Assembly (NCBI RefSeq): GCF_003205575.1
Contig: NZ_PYBW01000027.1
Coordinates: 1 to 61,620, forward strand
Direction: 5' to 3'
DNA: 61,620 nucleotides
Source: Streptomyces tateyamensis
GTDB taxonomy: Bacteria; Actinomycetota; Actinomycetes; Streptomycetales; Streptomycetaceae
Below the pieces are notes generated by a model that was not told the origin of the DNA, made no database searches, and worked only from the letters and a program-made list of their open reading frames with translations. Shown piece after piece: positions 59,348 to 61,620 of this stretch. Numbering within the stretch: the first letter of the stretch is position 1; each line of letters opens with the position of its first letter. Both the position numbers and the translations under genes were made by a program.

Positions 59348-59421
59348 CCGTTCGTGCCCACCGCGGCCGACCGTGGTGGGCACGAACGGGCACGACCACC
59401 CGGACCCCAGGGAGAACCCCC

Positions 59422-61092
59422 ATGACGCACACCGAGCGCACCCGGCGGGCCTTCTTCGGCGCGGCCGGCGCGGCGGCTCTGATGGGCGCGGCGGCCTGCG
59501 CGTCTCCGCTGTGGCGCGGCGGCTCGGCCCCCGCCTCCACCGGCCCGAGCCCGCACTGGGGCCGGACCGGAAACGCCAACCTGACCACCGAACTGACCAG
59601 CGGGTTACACCAGTTGGCCAGCGAGCTGACGCTGCCCGAGCCGTTCCGGCGGCCGCTGCCGATCCCGGCGGTGCTCAAGCCCACCCGCTCCGACGCCGAG
59701 GCGGACCACTACGAGATCACCCAGACCCGGGGCCGGGCCGAGATCATCCCCGGCCTGCAGACCGAGATCTGGGGCTACAACGGCACCTTCCCCGGCCCCA
59801 CCGTCGAGGCGACCCGGGGCCGGCGGACCGTGGTCACCCACACCAACCGGCTCCCGGTGCCGACCGTGGTCCACCTGCACGGCGGCCACACCCCGCCGCA
59901 GAGCGACGGCTACCCGACCGACTACCTGACCTCGGACGAGTCGCTGGCCGCCGCGGCGTCCCCCGCCCCCGCCATGTCGATGGCTCCGGGCAGCGGCATG
60001 CCCGGAATGGCCATGCCGCCGGACAAGGAGGCCCGGGTCGAGCACGGCTCGCGCAGCTACGACTACCCGAACGACCAGCGCGCGGCCACCCTCTGGTACC
60101 ACGACCACCGGATGGACTTCACCGGGCCGAGCGTCTACCGGGGCCTGGCCGGCTTCCACCTGGTCCGGGACGAGGAGGAGGCGGCGCTGCCGCTGCCCAA
60201 GGGGCCTCGGGAGATCCCGCTGATGATCTGCGACCGGGCCTTCAACGCCGACGGCTCGTTCCAGTACCCCTCGCTGGATCCGACGCTGCACCAGCACCCC
60301 GGGGTCCAGGACCAGGCCATGCAGGGCGTGCTGGGCGACGTGATGCTGGTCAACGGCGCCGCCTGGCCGCAACTGGAGGTGGACACCGCGCGCTACCGGT
60401 TCCGGATCCTCAACGCGTGCAACGCCCGGGTGATGCGGCTGGCACTGCAGGGCCCGGGCGGCGCCCGGCCGATCGTCCAGATCGGGTCGGACGGCGGCCT
60501 GCTGGCCGCCCCGATCAGCCACCGGGAGCTGGTCGTCGCCCCGGCCCAGCGGTTCGACGTGGTGGTCGACTTCAGCGGCTACCGGGTCGGCGACGAGATC
60601 ACCCTGCTGAACCTGGCCGGGGCCGGCTCCGCCGGCTCGGTGATGCGGTTCAAGGTGACCCGCACGGTCACCGACACCGCCTCGGTGCCGGACCGGCTGG
60701 CCGCGGTCGAGCCGCTGGACCCGGCGGCCGCGATGACCCGGCGCACCATGGACTTCCACCGCTACGACGCGGGCTGGTTCATCAACGGCCACCCCTTCGA
60801 CCCGGCCGTCTCCGAGGCCGACGTCCGGCGCGGCAGCACCGAGCTGTGGACCCTGGTCTCCGACTACCACCACCCGGTGCACATCCACCTGATCCAGTTC
60901 CAGGTGGTCTCCCGCGACGGCGGCAAGCCCGGGCCGTACGACGCCGGTTGGAAGGACACCGTCTTCGTCAACGGCGGCGAGAAGGTGGAGGTCATCGCGA
61001 AGTTCGACGGCGAGCCCGGCCGGTACATGCTGCACTGCCACAACCTCGAGCACGAGGACATGACCATGATGGCCAACTTCCGCGTGGTCTGA
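59422..61092 (+). CDS. Tat-exported multicopper oxidase
   Basis: 556 aa, three-cupredoxin type. The N-terminus has a twin-arginine signal (TRRAFFGAAGAAALMGAAAC); the final AAAC could also be a weak lipobox. Copper motifs are complete: HLHGGH, WYHDHRMD, HPVHIHLIQF and HCHNLEHEDM (type 1 Cys/His and Met). A Met/His-rich insertion (residues about 185-205, PAMSMAPGSGMPGMAMP) resembles CueO-type copper-binding loops. Such enzymes oxidise phenols with O2, including phenoxazinone synthase in actinomycin synthesis. In this locus it may couple or oxidise the phenolic polyketide outside the membrane; copper resistance is an alternative. Confidence 0.93.
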   Translation: MTHTERTRRAFFGAAGAAALMGAAACASPLWRGGSAPASTGPSPHWGRTGNANLTTELTSGLHQLASELTLPEPFRRPLPIPAVLKPTRSDAEADHYEITQTRGRAEIIPGLQTEIWGYNGTFPGPTVEATRGRRTVVTHTNRLPVPTVVHLHGGHTPPQSDGYPTDYLTSDESLAAAASPAPAMSMAPGSGMPGMAMPPDKEARVEHGSRSYDYPNDQRAATLWYHDHRMDFTGPSVYRGLAGFHLVRDEEEAALPLPKGPREIPLMICDRAFNADGSFQYPSLDPTLHQHPGVQDQAMQGVLGDVMLVNGAAWPQLEVDTARYRFRILNACNARVMRLALQGPGGARPIVQIGSDGGLLAAPISHRELVVAPAQRFDVVVDFSGYRVGDEITLLNLAGAGSAGSVMRFKVTRTVTDTASVPDRLAAVEPLDPAAAMTRRTMDFHRYDAGWFINGHPFDPAVSEADVRRGSTELWTLVSDYHHPVHIHLIQFQVVSRDGGKPGPYDAGWKDTVFVNGGEKVEVIAKFDGEPGRYMLHCHNLEHEDMTMMANFRVV

Positions 61093-61141
61093 AGAACATG
61101 ACGAACCAACACCACAGCCCGAGACCGCCCAGGAGTGCCGG

Positions 61142-61585
61142 ATGACCCAGCAGACCGACCAGCTCGACACCACCCGCCAGGCCGTCACCTACTACCAGGT
61201 CCAGCAGTTCTACGCCCAGCAGATGCGCCTGCTGGACAGCGGCGAGGCCGAACGGTGGGCCGACACCTTCACTGAGGACGGCGTCTTCCACCAGAACGTC
61301 GACCCGGCGCCGCTGGCCGGCCGGTCGGCGATCGCGGTCGCCGCCCGGCGCCGAATCGAGACGATCAAGTCGGACAGCCTGACCCGCCGGCACTGGCTGG
61401 CCATGCTGGAGGTGGACGAGCAGCCGGACGGCCGGGTGCGCACCCGCTACTACGCGATGGCGATGGCCACGCCGGCCGGCGGCCGGCTGGAGGTCTACGT
61501 CAGTACGGTCAGCGAGGACGTGCTGGTGCGCAGCGGCGACAGCTGGCTGGTCGAGCACCGGTACGTGGTGCACGACGGTCGCTGA
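61142..61585 (+). CDS. SnoaL-like (NTF2-fold) protein, paralogue C
   Basis: 147 aa. Collinear with paralogues A and B: VTYYQVQQFYAQQMRLLDSG, EAERWADTFTEDGVFHQNVD, LTRRHWLAMLEV, VRTRYYAMAMATPAGGRLEV, VSEDVLVRSGDSWLVEHRYV. It is closer to A (QQFYAQQM versus QQFYAHQM), so A and C may be a recent duplication. It follows the multicopper oxidase gene by 49 bases with the same direction. The cluster probably continues beyond the window edge 35 bases later. Confidence 0.86.
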   Translation: MTQQTDQLDTTRQAVTYYQVQQFYAQQMRLLDSGEAERWADTFTEDGVFHQNVDPAPLAGRSAIAVAARRRIETIKSDSLTRRHWLAMLEVDEQPDGRVRTRYYAMAMATPAGGRLEVYVSTVSEDVLVRSGDSWLVEHRYVVHDGR

Positions 61586-61620
61586 GCCGCCCGCGGGCAA
61601 CGAGGAGCGGCCGTACCCCG

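Noticed and set aside
51480..61585. Naming a specific product such as actinorhodin-, medermycin- or angucycline-type
   Set aside because: C-9 ketoreductase and didomain aromatase fit several classes, chain length cannot be read from the CLF here, and the cluster is cut by the window edge.

Overview
The window is about 61.6 kb of a very GC-rich actinomycete chromosome. The order purF, purM, DUF3073 gene, valine dehydrogenase gene, bldC, hrpA, DEAD-box helicase gene is the core order I know from Streptomyces, and BldC, AfsA-type enzymes, gamma-butyrolactone receptors and type II polyketide synthases all point to Streptomyces or Kitasatospora. purA lies just left of purF, which differs from S. 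coelicolor as I remember it and makes Kitasatospora a reasonable guess. This is inference; no 16S or other marker is present.

Layout. (1) 1-1.74 kb: right end of an integrated element. A serine recombinase gene ends the element, and the host half of the attachment site is a 43-codon remnant of a thioredoxin/NHL-repeat gene. (2) 1.9-17.6 kb: core chromosome with a phosphotransferase, LURP-one protein, GNAT enzyme, purA, a degenerate lipid-kinase-like gene, purF, purM, DUF3073, valine dehydrogenase, bldC, tRNA-Asp and hrpA. (3) 17.7-26.1 kb: two related elements stacked at the 3' end of tRNA-Phe. They are marked by three copies of a 45-bp tRNA-derived repeat, three terminators and shared arm repeats. 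They carry three toxin-antitoxin modules, an XRE regulator, a helicase-associated-domain protein and unknown genes, but no recognisable integrase. (4) 26.1-32.6 kb: tRNA-Phe, tRNA-Asp and tRNA-Glu, then a metallopeptidase, lipoprotein, DEAD-box helicase, two membrane proteins, a nucleotidyltransferase-like protein and tRNA-Lys. (5) 32.6-37.4 kb: gene graveyard with a YcaO-fragment/protease chimera, an IS5-family transposase remnant, and a truncated phosphotransferase abutting a truncated DUF4386 gene. (6) 37.5-39.2 kb: a sortase-anchored surface protein.

(7) 39.7 kb to the right edge: a biosynthetic locus. The left part (P450, HAD-like protein, SDR, ScbR-type receptor, AfsA-type enzyme) looks like a hormone synthesis and sensing module. 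The receptor and AfsA genes share a related operator-like motif. The central leftward operon (55.5 to 44.7 kb) encodes a SnoaL-like protein, an SDR, an MFS exporter, the minimal type II PKS (KS, CLF, ACP), a C-9-type ketoreductase, a didomain aromatase/cyclase, a second carrier protein, a phosphopantetheinyl transferase and acyl-CoA carboxylase beta and epsilon subunits. The right part adds another SDR, two more SnoaL-like paralogues, a flavin reductase, a luciferase-like monooxygenase, a lipoprotein and a Tat-type multicopper oxidase. The product is probably a C-9-reduced aromatic polyketide, heavily oxidised and perhaps finished outside the cytoplasm. The cluster probably continues past 61.6 kb, because no SARP regulator or classical later-ring cyclase is visible.
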